From contig CAZBBB010000065.1 of the NCBI GenBank assembly GCA_964490005.1, positions 1-17,808 of the forward strand: DNA of 17,808 bases, read 5' to 3'. The notes under the pieces were generated by a model that did no database searches, had not been told where the DNA came from, and worked only from the letters and a program-made list of their open reading frames with translations. The position numbers and the translations under genes are program-made. The stretch is from CAZBBB01 sp964490005 (lineage in GTDB: Bacteria > Planctomycetota > B15-G4). This document shows, piece by piece, positions 1 through 6,764 of this stretch; position 1 is the stretch's first letter, and the number at the start of each line of letters is the position of its first letter.

Positions 1-1099
1 CCTCGTAGATCTGCGTGATCTTCGCGTCGCGCATGTACTTCTCGATCGGGTAGTCCTTCATGTAGCCGTAGCCGCCGAAGATCTGCACGGCGTCGGTCGT
101 GACCTCCATCGCCGTGTCGGTGGCGAAACTCTTGCTGATCGCCGCCAGCCGGTTGATCGAGGCCGTGTCGTTCAGGTCGACCGCGGTCGCGGCGCGCAGC
201 ACCAGCCCGCGCGCGGCTTCGACCTTGGCCGCCATCCTGCCGAGCATGTCCTGGATCACGCCCATGCTCGCGAGGTTCTGGCCGAACTGCTGGCGGCGCA
301 GCGCGTAGGTCACGGCGTACTCGAGCGCGCCCTGCGCCAGACCGAGGCCCTGCGCCGCGACGCCCGGCCGCGCCTGGTCGAGCGTCGCCATCGCGTGCTT
401 GAAGCCGTAGCCGGGCTTGCCGCCGAGCAGGTTGGCCACCGGCACGCGGCAGTTGTCGAAGTGGCTCTCGACCACCGGCACCGCGCGGATCCCCATCTTG
501 TTCTCGACCTTGCGGATCGTGAACCCGGGCGTGCCCTTCTCGACCATGATGCCGCTGATGCGCCGGCTGCGGCTGGCGGCGTCGGTCACGGCGAAGACCG
601 AGTAGATCGAGGCGATGCCGCCGTTGGTCGTCCACTTCTTCTCGCCGTTGATGACGTAGTGGTCGCCGTCGAGGCGCGCCTGGCAGCGCATGCCGCCGGC
701 GTCGCTGCCGGCGAACTTCTCCGACAGGCAGAAGGCGATCATCTTCTCGCCCTTGGCGATGGGCGGCAGCCAGCGGGCCTTCTGCTCTTCGGTGCCGCCG
801 ACCAGGATCGGGAAGCTGCCCAGCGCGTTGACGGCGTAGGCCACGCCGGTCGCGCCGCAGGCGCGCGACAGCTCCTCGATGACCAGGCACAGCGCGACGA
901 TGCCCGCGCCGTGGCCGCCGTACTCCTTGGGGATCCACACGCCCAGCAGGCCGTTGTCGATGTAGGCCTGGCGCACCTCCTCGGGGTATTCCTGCACCTC
1001 GTCGTAGTGCCTGGCGATCGGCCGCACGACCTCTTCGGCGACCTTGTGCGCGACGGCCTGCCAGTGGCGGGCCTCCTCGGTGATGACGATGGCGGACAT
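1..1099 (-). CDS. Acyl-CoA dehydrogenase (3' end outside window)
   Basis: FAD-dependent acyl-CoA dehydrogenase, catalysing alpha,beta-dehydrogenation of an acyl-CoA in the cytoplasm and passing electrons to ETF. The visible 366 residues cover the N-terminal helical domain, the middle beta domain (AFCLSEKFAGSDAGG, about 122-136; INGEKKWTTNG, about 150-160) and the C-terminal helical domain (LRRQQFG, 267-273; QIFGGYGYMKDYPIEKYMRD from about 339). The window ends just after QIYE; by alignment with medium/short-chain enzymes this Glu366 is the catalytic base of the IYEGT motif, so only about 15-20 residues are missing. The ATG at 1099 has GGAG at 1111-1114, 11 nt upstream. The TPR gene lies 83 bp upstream on the same strand, so cotranscription is possible. 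The substrate (short, medium or branched chain) cannot be told from sequence. The family call is very secure. Confidence 0.95.
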   Translation of the reverse strand, partial: MSAIVITEEARHWQAVAHKVAEEVVRPIARHYDEVQEYPEEVRQAYIDNGLLGVWIPKEYGGHGAGIVALCLVIEELSRACGATGVAYAVNALGSFPILVGGTEEQKARWLPPIAKGEKMIAFCLSEKFAGSDAGGMRCQARLDGDHYVINGEKKWTTNGGIASIYSVFAVTDAASRSRRISGIMVEKGTPGFTIRKVENKMGIRAVPVVESHFDNCRVPVANLLGGKPGYGFKHAMATLDQARPGVAAQGLGLAQGALEYAVTYALRRQQFGQNLASMGVIQDMLGRMAAKVEAARGLVLRAATAVDLNDTASINRLAAISKSFATDTAMEVTTDAVQIFGGYGYMKDYPIEKYMRDAKITQIYE

Positions 1100-1182
1100 G
1101 CGGCGTCGAGCTCCGGAACGAATCTTGGACGGGATGCGAATCGGCGCGCGCAGCCTACCGCGAGGCGCCCGCTCCCCGCGAG

Positions 1183-2886
1183 TCAGGCGTCGGCGCGGCA
1201 GTAGCAGGAGGCCGTCGGGCGCACGTCGGCGCGGGCGAAGGCCGCGCGCCGCCGCGCCTCGACCGCGCGCGCCTCGTCCTCGGCCCCGCGGCGCACGAGG
1301 CACTCAGCCAGGCCCGTCAGCGCCCAGCCGTTGCCGGGGTGGCGCGCCAGGTCGGCGCGATAGACCTCCTCGGCCTCCGCGGTCCGCCCGCACTCGAGCA
1401 GCAGGGCGCCGAGCGCGTGGCGCGCCGGCTGCATCCAGCCCCAGGGCTCGTCGTACTTCAGCGCGTCGTCGAGCGCGACCGCCGTGCGCAGCGCCGCCAG
1501 GCCCTCGTCGAGCGCCCCCTCGCGGAAGCGCAGCTCGCCCTCGAGCATGAGGCGCGCGATCGCCAGGACCTGGCTCATGGCGTTGTTGCCGTTCAGGTAG
1601 TCGTCGGGCACGGCCGCCTGCGCCGCCGCGAAGGCGTCGAGCTCGGCGCGCGCCTCGGCCGGCCGCCCCCGCGCCGTGAACGCCAGGCCGCGCGCGTAGT
1701 GGAAGGTCGCGCGCGACACGAGCCGGCCGGGCGCCGGCTCCGGCTCGCGCAGGATCTCCTGCCACATCCCGAAGCGCACCATGACGTGCAGCGCCAGCGG
1801 CAGGAAGCCCTCGACGAAGGCCGGCACCGCGTCGACGAACTCGGGCGGCAGGTCGGCGACGAGCGCGCGGGCCGTCGAGAGCGCCAGCTCGCTGCGCCCC
1901 TCGAACATCGCCGCGTAGACCAGGAAGTGGTGATTGTGCGCGCGGTAGATCGGATACATGCCGCCCGAGCGCAGCGCGGCGCCGAGGCGCGCGTCGGCCT
2001 CGATCGCACGCTGGTTGGCGACGATGGCGTCGGCGTAGCGGCCCAGGCGGATGTCGATGTGGCTGGGCATGTGCACCAGATGCCCCGAGCCGGGCACGCG
2101 CGCGCGCAGCGCGTCGGCGGCGGCCTCGGCGTCCTGCGGGCGCGGCGAGGCCTCGACGGCGTGGATCAGCAGGTGGCAGGCCAGCGGGTGGTCGGGCTGC
2201 TCGGCCAGCACGCGCTGCAGTCGCGCGACGATCGCGGGCGTCTCGGCGCGGGGCGTGCCGTCGGCGCTCCACAGATCCCAGGGCCACAGGTCCATGAAGG
2301 CTTCGGCGCAGAGCGCGGCGGCGTCGAGGTCGTCGGGGTACGCGTCGCAGTACGCGGCCATGGCCTGCGCCCAGGCCTCGTCGAGCGGCCGGCGATCGTC
2401 CGGTGCGGGCCAGGCGTAGCGCGCCGCAAGCGCCTCGAGCAGCGCGCGCTCGGCCCCGGTGGCGGGCGCCCCCTCGGCGAGCAGGCGCCGCGCCGTCTCG
2501 AGCGCCTCGTGCGCGCGCTCCGAGCGCTCGGGGCTCATGGTCGGATCGTTGATGTGCGGCCCCTGCACCAGCGCCACGCCCCACCACGCCATGACGCAGC
2601 GCGGATCGAGCTGCGCGGCCCGTCGGAAGCTGGCCTCGGCGGCGGCGTGATTGAAGCCGTAGCCGAGCGCGAGGCCCTGGTCGAAGAAGGCCTGGGCCTC
2701 GGACGACGAGGTGCTGATCGGTCGGTGCACCGTGTCGAGGCCCGCCACGAGCCGGATCGGCCCAGCGCCCGGCCCGCTCGCCGCGGTCGGCGGTTGCGCG
2801 CAGGAGAGGGCCGTGCCGAAGGCGAGAGCGAGGGGCAGCGCGCGCGCGCACGCGGCGGCAGCGAGAGCGGGGCGCGAAACGTTCAC
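1183..2886 (-). CDS. TPR-containing lipoprotein (HMPSH / C-terminal CYCR family)
   Basis: Predicted exported lipoprotein of 567 aa built of tetratricopeptide-like helical repeats; function unknown. The frame stays open further upstream, but the GTG at 2886 is preferred. It has GGAG 8 nt upstream (2895-2898), begins a signal peptide (RPALAAAACARALPLALAFG) ending in the lipobox ALSC with Cys29, and leaves a normal divergent spacer to the DoxX gene. TPR-like repeats are visible near 45-75 (FFDQGLALGYGFNHAAAEAS) and near 505-555 (EEVYRADLARHPGNGWALTG). A family hallmark, HLVHMPSHIDIRLGRY, occupies about 269-284 (His269, His272, His276), and the protein ends SCYCRADA with Cys561 and Cys563. The conserved His and Cys residues hint at metal or cofactor binding, which is inference. 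Family members are usually annotated only as tetratricopeptide repeat proteins. Confidence 0.85.
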   Translation of the reverse strand: MNVSRPALAAAACARALPLALAFGTALSCAQPPTAASGPGAGPIRLVAGLDTVHRPISTSSSEAQAFFDQGLALGYGFNHAAAEASFRRAAQLDPRCVMAWWGVALVQGPHINDPTMSPERSERAHEALETARRLLAEGAPATGAERALLEALAARYAWPAPDDRRPLDEAWAQAMAAYCDAYPDDLDAAALCAEAFMDLWPWDLWSADGTPRAETPAIVARLQRVLAEQPDHPLACHLLIHAVEASPRPQDAEAAADALRARVPGSGHLVHMPSHIDIRLGRYADAIVANQRAIEADARLGAALRSGGMYPIYRAHNHHFLVYAAMFEGRSELALSTARALVADLPPEFVDAVPAFVEGFLPLALHVMVRFGMWQEILREPEPAPGRLVSRATFHYARGLAFTARGRPAEARAELDAFAAAQAAVPDDYLNGNNAMSQVLAIARLMLEGELRFREGALDEGLAALRTAVALDDALKYDEPWGWMQPARHALGALLLECGRTAEAEEVYRADLARHPGNGWALTGLAECLVRRGAEDEARAVEARRRAAFARADVRPTASCYCRADA

Positions 2887-2894
2887 GGGAAGGA

Positions 2895-2898
2895 CTCC
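2895..2898 (-). promoter_or_regulatory. Ribosome binding site that decides the TPR gene start
   Basis: GGAG on the minus strand, 8 nt before the GTG at 2886. Starts further upstream lack a signal peptide at the N terminus, and the longest would run into the DoxX start codon on the other strand. Confidence 0.6.
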
Positions 2899-2967
2899 GG
2901 TCGGCGGGACGCGGGTCGGCGGCTCCCCTCGGAACCGCCTCGGCGTCATTGTGCCAAGCGCCCCTGC

Positions 2968-2973
2968 TACGAT
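2968..2973 (+). promoter_or_regulatory. Possible -10 element (TACGAT) for the DoxX gene
   Basis: TACGAT in the context GCTACGATCCC, about 60 nt before the DoxX ATG in the divergent spacer. The same GCTACGATC string recurs upstream of the membrane-protein gene at 5431. No convincing -35 hexamer is visible at 16-18 bp, so this is a weak promoter call based on recurrence and position. Confidence 0.35.
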
Positions 2974-3034
2974 CCCGCCGCGCGGGCCGCGCACGTCGCG
3001 CCGGCCCGGCAGGGAACCCCGGGAGGAGACCCCC

Positions 3035-3427
3035 ATGTCCTGGCTCGCGTCCTTCGGCGAACCGGCCTATGCGCTGCTGCGCATCGTGACCGGCTTCATG
3101 TTCTCGTTCCACGGCGTGCAGAAGATCTTCGGCGTGCTCAGCGAGCACCCGCAGCCGGAGTTCGGCACGCAGCTCTGGATCGGCGGGATGATCGAACTCG
3201 TCGGCGGGGTGGCCGTGATGCTCGGCCTCGGCACCCGCCTGGCCGCCTTCCTCTGCAGCGGCACCATGGCCGTGGCCTACATCCAGTTCCACTGGAACTG
3301 GCGGCTCGACAGCAACTTCTTCCCGACCATCAACCAGGGCGAGCCGGCGGCGCTCTACTGCTTCGTGTTCCTGTACCTGGCGACGCGCGGCAACGGCCGC
3401 TGGTCTCTGGGCCGCCACGACGCCTGA
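3035..3427 (+). CDS. DoxX family integral membrane protein
   Basis: A 130-aa inner-membrane protein of the DoxX/DoxD-like family, with four hydrophobic segments at about 10-30, 45-65, 68-88 and 103-120. The N-terminal signature ALLRIVTGFMFSFHGVQKIF is typical of DoxX, followed by GGMIELVGGVAVMLGLGTR. The ATG at 3035 has an almost ideal ribosome site, GGGAGGAG at 3021-3028, with 6 nt spacing. DoxX proteins have been linked to quinone or thiosulfate oxidation and to redox stress, but most members, including this one, have no proven substrate. It is divergent from the TPR lipoprotein and is followed 21 bp later by a tRNA gene in the same direction. Confidence 0.88.
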   Translation: MSWLASFGEPAYALLRIVTGFMFSFHGVQKIFGVLSEHPQPEFGTQLWIGGMIELVGGVAVMLGLGTRLAAFLCSGTMAVAYIQFHWNWRLDSNFFPTINQGEPAALYCFVFLYLATRGNGRWSLGRHDA

Positions 3428-3448
3428 TGCGCACAATGACCATCCCGC

Positions 3449-3525
3449 GCTCCCGTAGCTCAATTGGATAGAGCATCAGACTTCGGATCTGAGGGTTGCA
3501 GGTTCGAGTCCTGCCGGGAGTGCCA
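3449..3525 (+). tRNA. tRNA-Arg (anticodon UCG)
   Basis: A complete cloverleaf can be folded by hand. The acceptor stem GCTCCCG pairs with CGGGAGT (3515-3521, terminal G-U pair). The D stem is GCTC/GAGC, the anticodon stem TCAGA/TCTGA with loop CTTCGGA, and the T stem GCAGG/CCTGC with loop TTCGAGT. The discriminator is G and CCA is encoded (3523-3525). U33 is at 3482 and the anticodon TCG at 3483-3485, reading CGA. A CACAAT at 3432-3437 could be its -10 box, but this is weak. There is no intron and no recognisable integration scar next to it. Confidence 0.96.
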
Positions 3526-3548
3526 GCGCGCGCGGGGGCTGGGCGCGC

Positions 3549-4124
3549 TTAGAAGCGCATGCCCCAGCTGAGCAGCCACTGGTCGTGGTCGGCTTCCGCC
3601 GAGCCGCCGAGCAGGTCGAGATCGGCGCCGAACAGTCGGCGGTACTCCACGCCGAGGCGCCCGCTCGCTCCCAGACGCCAGGCCAGGCCGGCGCGCGCGT
3701 AGGCGCCCAGGTCGGTGTCGTCGTCGGAGACGGGGCCGATGTCGAACTCGCCCCGCACGAGGGAGGCGCCGAGCGCGAAGTACGGCTGCCAGTCGTCGGC
3801 CTGCGGTCGCAGGGTCAGCCGATAGCCCGCGTACAGTTCGTCGAGGACGGCCTCCGTGCCGAAACCCGCGAAGGAGTCGTCCTGCGACGAATGCAGGTAG
3901 CCGAACTCGAAGCCGTGGCCCGAGGTGCGCTCGTAGCGGTCGATCTCGACGCCGAACACGGACTGCTCGTCGAGGTCGAGGACCTGCGCCGTGCTGTCGT
4001 CGAGCTCGCGCTGACCGAGCATCCACGTGACGTGCCGCACGTGGGAGGCGCTCTCACGGCTCGCGGCGTCGCTCGCGCAAGCGCCCAGAACGCACAACAG
4101 GACGACCGGCAGAAGACATGGCAT
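3549..4124 (-). CDS. Predicted lipoprotein with outer-membrane beta-barrel-like sequence
   Basis: A 191-aa envelope protein. The start at 4124 is chosen over an ATG 30 nt upstream because GGGGGAGG (4130-4137) sits 5 nt before it and the signal peptide then begins at once: MPCLLPVVLLCVLGAC, with lipobox LGAC. The rest has alternating polar/hydrophobic strands with frequent Gly and aromatic residues (FEFGYLHSSQDD, LYAGYRLTLRP, WQPYFALGASLVRGEF, AYARAGLAWRLG, LGVEYRRLFG) and ends QWLLSWGMRF, a C-terminal Phe strand typical of barrel insertion signals. This resembles small 8-stranded porin-like or acyloxyacyl-hydrolase/PagL-like barrels, but no catalytic motif is evident. A lipobox together with a barrel is unusual. 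The gene lies downstream of the thioredoxin-fold gene on the same strand, separated by a hairpin. Confidence 0.75.
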   Translation of the reverse strand: MPCLLPVVLLCVLGACASDAASRESASHVRHVTWMLGQRELDDSTAQVLDLDEQSVFGVEIDRYERTSGHGFEFGYLHSSQDDSFAGFGTEAVLDELYAGYRLTLRPQADDWQPYFALGASLVRGEFDIGPVSDDDTDLGAYARAGLAWRLGASGRLGVEYRRLFGADLDLLGGSAEADHDQWLLSWGMRF

Positions 4125-4186
4125 GGAAACCTCCCCCGAGTCCGGCGCGGGCATCGCGCCGGTTCATCGGGGAGGCATCGTCACGA

Positions 4187-4216
4187 CCGACTTGGACACG
4201 GAGTGTCCAAGGTCGG
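4187..4216. terminator. Hairpin between the thioredoxin-fold and barrel genes
   Basis: Inverted repeat with core TTGGACAC-GGA-GTGTCCAA (8 perfect bp, 3-nt loop), extended by CCGAC/GTCGG with one bulged G. It lies 37 bp after the stop of the minus-strand gene at 4253 and about 60 bp before the start at 4124. No U-tract follows on either strand, so it may be a terminator, an attenuator or a dyad operator. Confidence 0.4.
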
Positions 4217-4252
4217 CGGCGCGGAGCGGGAGGAGGCGAAGGCCTCGCGAAC

Positions 4253-5272
4253 TCAGCCCTCGGTGTCGACGATCTCCTGCAGCGCGGCGACGAGCTGCTC
4301 CTCTTCGGGCTGCAGGGCCAGCGCCTTGCGCGCCCAGGCCTTGCCCTCCTCGAGGTTCTCGAGCGGCCCGGCGTTCCACATCGCGGCGTTCGTGTAGAGC
4401 TGCACCTGCAGCTTGGCGTCCTTGAAGGCCGCCACGGCCTCGAAGGCCTGCAGCGCCGCGAGCGCCGCGCGCGCGCTCGCCTCGTCGCGCACGCCGCCGA
4501 ACTGCGCCGGCAGGGTCTGCTCGAGCAGGCCGGCCTCGTTCTTCGGGTCGAGCTCGCGCGCCGCCGCGAGCATCGCGTCGTCCGAGCGCCCGAGCGCGAA
4601 GAGCGCCTTGAGCGCGCGCAGCTTGCGGCCCTGCGCGTTGTCCGCGTCGATCTCGAAGGCCGCCATGAGCGGTCCCGTCACGCGCTCGGCGAAGGGCGAC
4701 TCGCCGTCGAGCGTCTCGGCGAAGCCGGCCAGCTCGTCCCAGGCGGCCAGCTTGGCCTCGCCCTCGGCGCCTTCGAAGGCCGCGACCACGACGCCGACCT
4801 TCGCCAGCGCCGCCTTGCCGCTCGCCGCCGTCTCCTTCACGAAGGCCACGTACTTGTCCGCGCCGCCGGGCCGGTAGCCCGTGCGCCCGTAGACCTCGCC
4901 CGCGGCGGTCATGAGCAGCACGGTCGGGAAGCCGCGGATGCCGTGCAGTTCCTGCAGCTCGTCGTTGCGCGCGGGATTGGGCACCCTGGCCTTGACCTCT
5001 TCGCCGCGCGGGAAGTCGAGCGCGACGAACACGAAGGACTCCGACAGGCCTTCGGCGAAGGCCGGCTCGTCGAAGACCTCGGCGTCGAGGCGCTTGCACC
5101 ACCCGCACCAGTCCGAGCCGGTGAAGTCCACGAGCAGGTCCTTGCCGGACGCGGCGGCCTGTGCGGCGGCCACGTCGTAGTCGGCGATCCACTGGATGCC
5201 GTCGGCGTGCGCGTCGGACGCGAGACCGAGGGCGAGCGCCGCGGGAAGGAGGACCTGCAGGGGGTTGCGCAT
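4253..5272 (-). CDS. Exported thioredoxin-fold protein (WCGWC) with helical C-terminal region
   Basis: A 339-aa protein with a Sec signal peptide (MRNPLQVLLPAALALGLASDAHA, likely cleaved after Ala23). A thioredoxin domain spans about 25-150: redox motif WCGWCKRL with Cys56 and Cys59, and the cis-Pro region GIRGFPTVLL with Pro116. The motif GSDWCGWCKRL resembles DUF255/thioredoxin_7-type and DsbD-gamma-like periplasmic reductases. Residues 160-339 are Ala/Glu-rich and mostly helical, with a TPR-like ending (EEGKAWARKALALQPEEEQL). A role in periplasmic disulfide reduction or thiol repair is inferred from the fold. The ATG at 5272 has only a weak purine-rich sequence upstream. It is divergent from the membrane-protein operon at 5431, with a 158-bp spacer. 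Confidence 0.88.
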   Translation of the reverse strand: MRNPLQVLLPAALALGLASDAHADGIQWIADYDVAAAQAAASGKDLLVDFTGSDWCGWCKRLDAEVFDEPAFAEGLSESFVFVALDFPRGEEVKARVPNPARNDELQELHGIRGFPTVLLMTAAGEVYGRTGYRPGGADKYVAFVKETAASGKAALAKVGVVVAAFEGAEGEAKLAAWDELAGFAETLDGESPFAERVTGPLMAAFEIDADNAQGRKLRALKALFALGRSDDAMLAAARELDPKNEAGLLEQTLPAQFGGVRDEASARAALAALQAFEAVAAFKDAKLQVQLYTNAAMWNAGPLENLEEGKAWARKALALQPEEEQLVAALQEIVDTEG

Positions 5273-5390
5273 CGAGGCGATCCGGAAGGGAAGCGGGAAA
5301 CGCGACAGGATGCCACCGCGTCGACCGCCGGCGCAAACCGGCCCCTCGCGCGGCCGGCCGGCCGCGCCGACGGCGCTCCGGCGGGCCGTT

Positions 5391-5420
5391 TTGCGCGCCG
5401 GTCGGCGGCGGCGCTACGAT
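5391..5420 (+). promoter_or_regulatory. Possible promoter of the 5431-8698 operon
   Basis: TTGCGC at 5391-5396, an 18-bp spacer and TACGAT at 5415-5420. If used, transcription would begin only a few nucleotides before the ATG at 5431, giving an almost leaderless mRNA; this fits the lack of a Shine-Dalgarno sequence there. Inferred from motif resemblance only. Confidence 0.35.
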
Positions 5421-5430
5421 CGCCCCTTCG

Positions 5431-6243
5431 ATGGCCGCGATCTACCGAGCGCTGCTCTGGGCCGTACTCGTCCTGTACGCGGGCGTCGCCGTCAGCGGCG
5501 CGCGCGCGGCCGGCGGCGAGGCGGCGCTGCGGCTGCACCTGTCGGCCGGGCTCGTCGCCGCGATCCTGGCCTCGCTCGCGCTGAGCCTGCCCTTCGCCTA
5601 CTTCCTCGGCACGGGTTTCTGGGTCAAGGGCTTCGTGCGCGCGAGCCGCGCCGATGCGAGCTGGGAGGCGCGCCACGCGCTGTGGATGAAGGGCCGCGCC
5701 TATCCGTGGATGTACGCGGCGCCCTTCGCCGCCGTCGCGACCGCCGTGACCGGCGCGCTCGTCGAGACGGGCCGCCTGCCGGCCGTCGGCCACACGACGG
5801 CGGTCCTCGCCGCCGCGCTGTGCGCGCTCGTCTCGCTGCGCCTCGTGCCCGCCGAGATGCGCCGCAACAGCGCGCTCATGGACGAACTCGCCGAGCGTCA
5901 CCGCGTCCCGGCGCCCGGCAGCAGCGAGCACGCGGCGCTCGTCGCGCACGAGGAGAGCGCGGCGCTGCCGCCGCTGTTCCAGCTCAGCCGCGTGCTGCTC
6001 TACGCCGCGGCGCAGGTGCTCGTCGTCTGGCTGTATCTGCGCTTCGGCACCGACGGCTGGCGCGACACGCCGCTGCTGCCCTGGGCGCTGGCCGCGCTCG
6101 CGCTGCTCACGACGGGCCTCGGGCTCAACGCGCGCCACGACCCCGAGCGGCCGCGCTCGGCGGCCGTCGCGTGGGCCCGCGCGCTGGCCGTGGGCCTGGC
6201 CGGCACGATCCTGGTCCTGGCCCTTCCCGGAGCGTTCTCATGA
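5431..6243 (+). CDS. Multi-pass membrane protein of unknown function
   Basis: A 270-aa inner-membrane protein with about seven hydrophobic segments, at roughly 7-27, 34-60, 90-110, 118-136, 185-205, 214-231 and 246-266. Between the second and third is a conserved-looking stretch, FAYFLGTGFWVKGFVRAS, and after the fourth a polar linker, VPAEMRRNSALMDELAERHR. I recall similar FLGTG-x-W-x-K membrane proteins in other bacteria but no assigned function, and claim none. There is no Shine-Dalgarno sequence before the ATG (preceding bases are CGCCCCTTCG). Its stop overlaps the DinB start by ATGA, so it is the first gene of a translationally coupled trio with the DinB-fold and Kup genes. Confidence 0.8.
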   Translation: MAAIYRALLWAVLVLYAGVAVSGARAAGGEAALRLHLSAGLVAAILASLALSLPFAYFLGTGFWVKGFVRASRADASWEARHALWMKGRAYPWMYAAPFAAVATAVTGALVETGRLPAVGHTTAVLAAALCALVSLRLVPAEMRRNSALMDELAERHRVPAPGSSEHAALVAHEESAALPPLFQLSRVLLYAAAQVLVVWLYLRFGTDGWRDTPLLPWALAALALLTTGLGLNARHDPERPRSAAVAWARALAVGLAGTILVLALPGAFS

Positions 6244-6764
6244 TCGAGGCCCTGAGCCGCCGACCGGCGCCCGCCGACACGGTGCCCTACTTCCGCGCCT
6301 ACATCGACCTCGTGCCGGAGGGCGACGTGCTCGCGCAGCTCGAGCGGCAGGCGCGCGAGACGCACGCGCTGCTCGTCGGCCGGGAGGGCCCGCGCGTGAG
6401 CACGCCCTACGCGCCGGGCAAGTGGAGCCTGGCGCAGGTGCTCGGCCACGTCGTCGACGGCGAACGCGTCTTCTGCTACCGCGCGCTGACCGCCGCGCGC
6501 GGCGACGCGAGCGCCCTGCCGGGCTTCGACCAGGACGGCTGGGCCGCGACGGCCGGGCCCGTCGTGCGGCCCTTCGGCGCGCTGCTCGAGGAGTTTCTCG
6601 CGGTGCGCGCCGCGACGGTGGCGCTCTTCGCCGGCCTCGACGAGGCGGCCCTCGCCCGACGCGGCACGGCGAACGGCAACGCCTTCACCGTGCGCGCCAT
6701 CCCGTGGCTGATCGCCGGACACGAGCTGCACCACCGCGCGGTGATCGCCCGGCTCTACCCGTGA
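6240..6764 (+). CDS. DinB-superfamily protein (metal-dependent, four-helix)
   Basis: A 174-aa cytoplasmic protein of the DinB/YfiT superfamily. The visible pattern is typical: YAPGKWSLAQVLGHVVDGER (His70 at the first metal-site position), a middle helix with LEEFLAVRAATVALFAGLDE, and a C-terminal AGHELHHRAVIARLYP with His161 and His165 completing the usual His triad. Family members include thiol-dependent transferases using mycothiol or bacillithiol, and many proteins of unknown role; the substrate here is unknown. The ATG at 6240 overlaps the preceding stop (ATGA), with GGAG at 6229-6232. Its own stop overlaps the GTG of kup (GTGA), so all three are probably cotranslated. Confidence 0.87.
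   Translation: MIEALSRRPAPADTVPYFRAYIDLVPEGDVLAQLERQARETHALLVGREGPRVSTPYAPGKWSLAQVLGHVVDGERVFCYRALTAARGDASALPGFDQDGWAATAGPVVRPFGALLEEFLAVRAATVALFAGLDEAALARRGTANGNAFTVRAIPWLIAGHELHHRAVIARLYP

Noticed and set aside
395..1204. Long plus-strand frame opposite the acyl-CoA dehydrogenase
   Set aside because: Antisense shadow: His/Asp/Ala-rich translation without domains, while the minus strand gives a full acyl-CoA dehydrogenase.
3428..3548. tRNA-associated integration site (attL/attR) of a genomic island
   Set aside because: The tRNA-Arg gene is intact, but no integrase gene and no second copy of its 3' end are visible in the window.
6700..6760. Potassium or c-di-AMP riboswitch before kup
   Set aside because: The kup start overlaps the preceding gene, leaving no leader, and no riboswitch core is recognisable.
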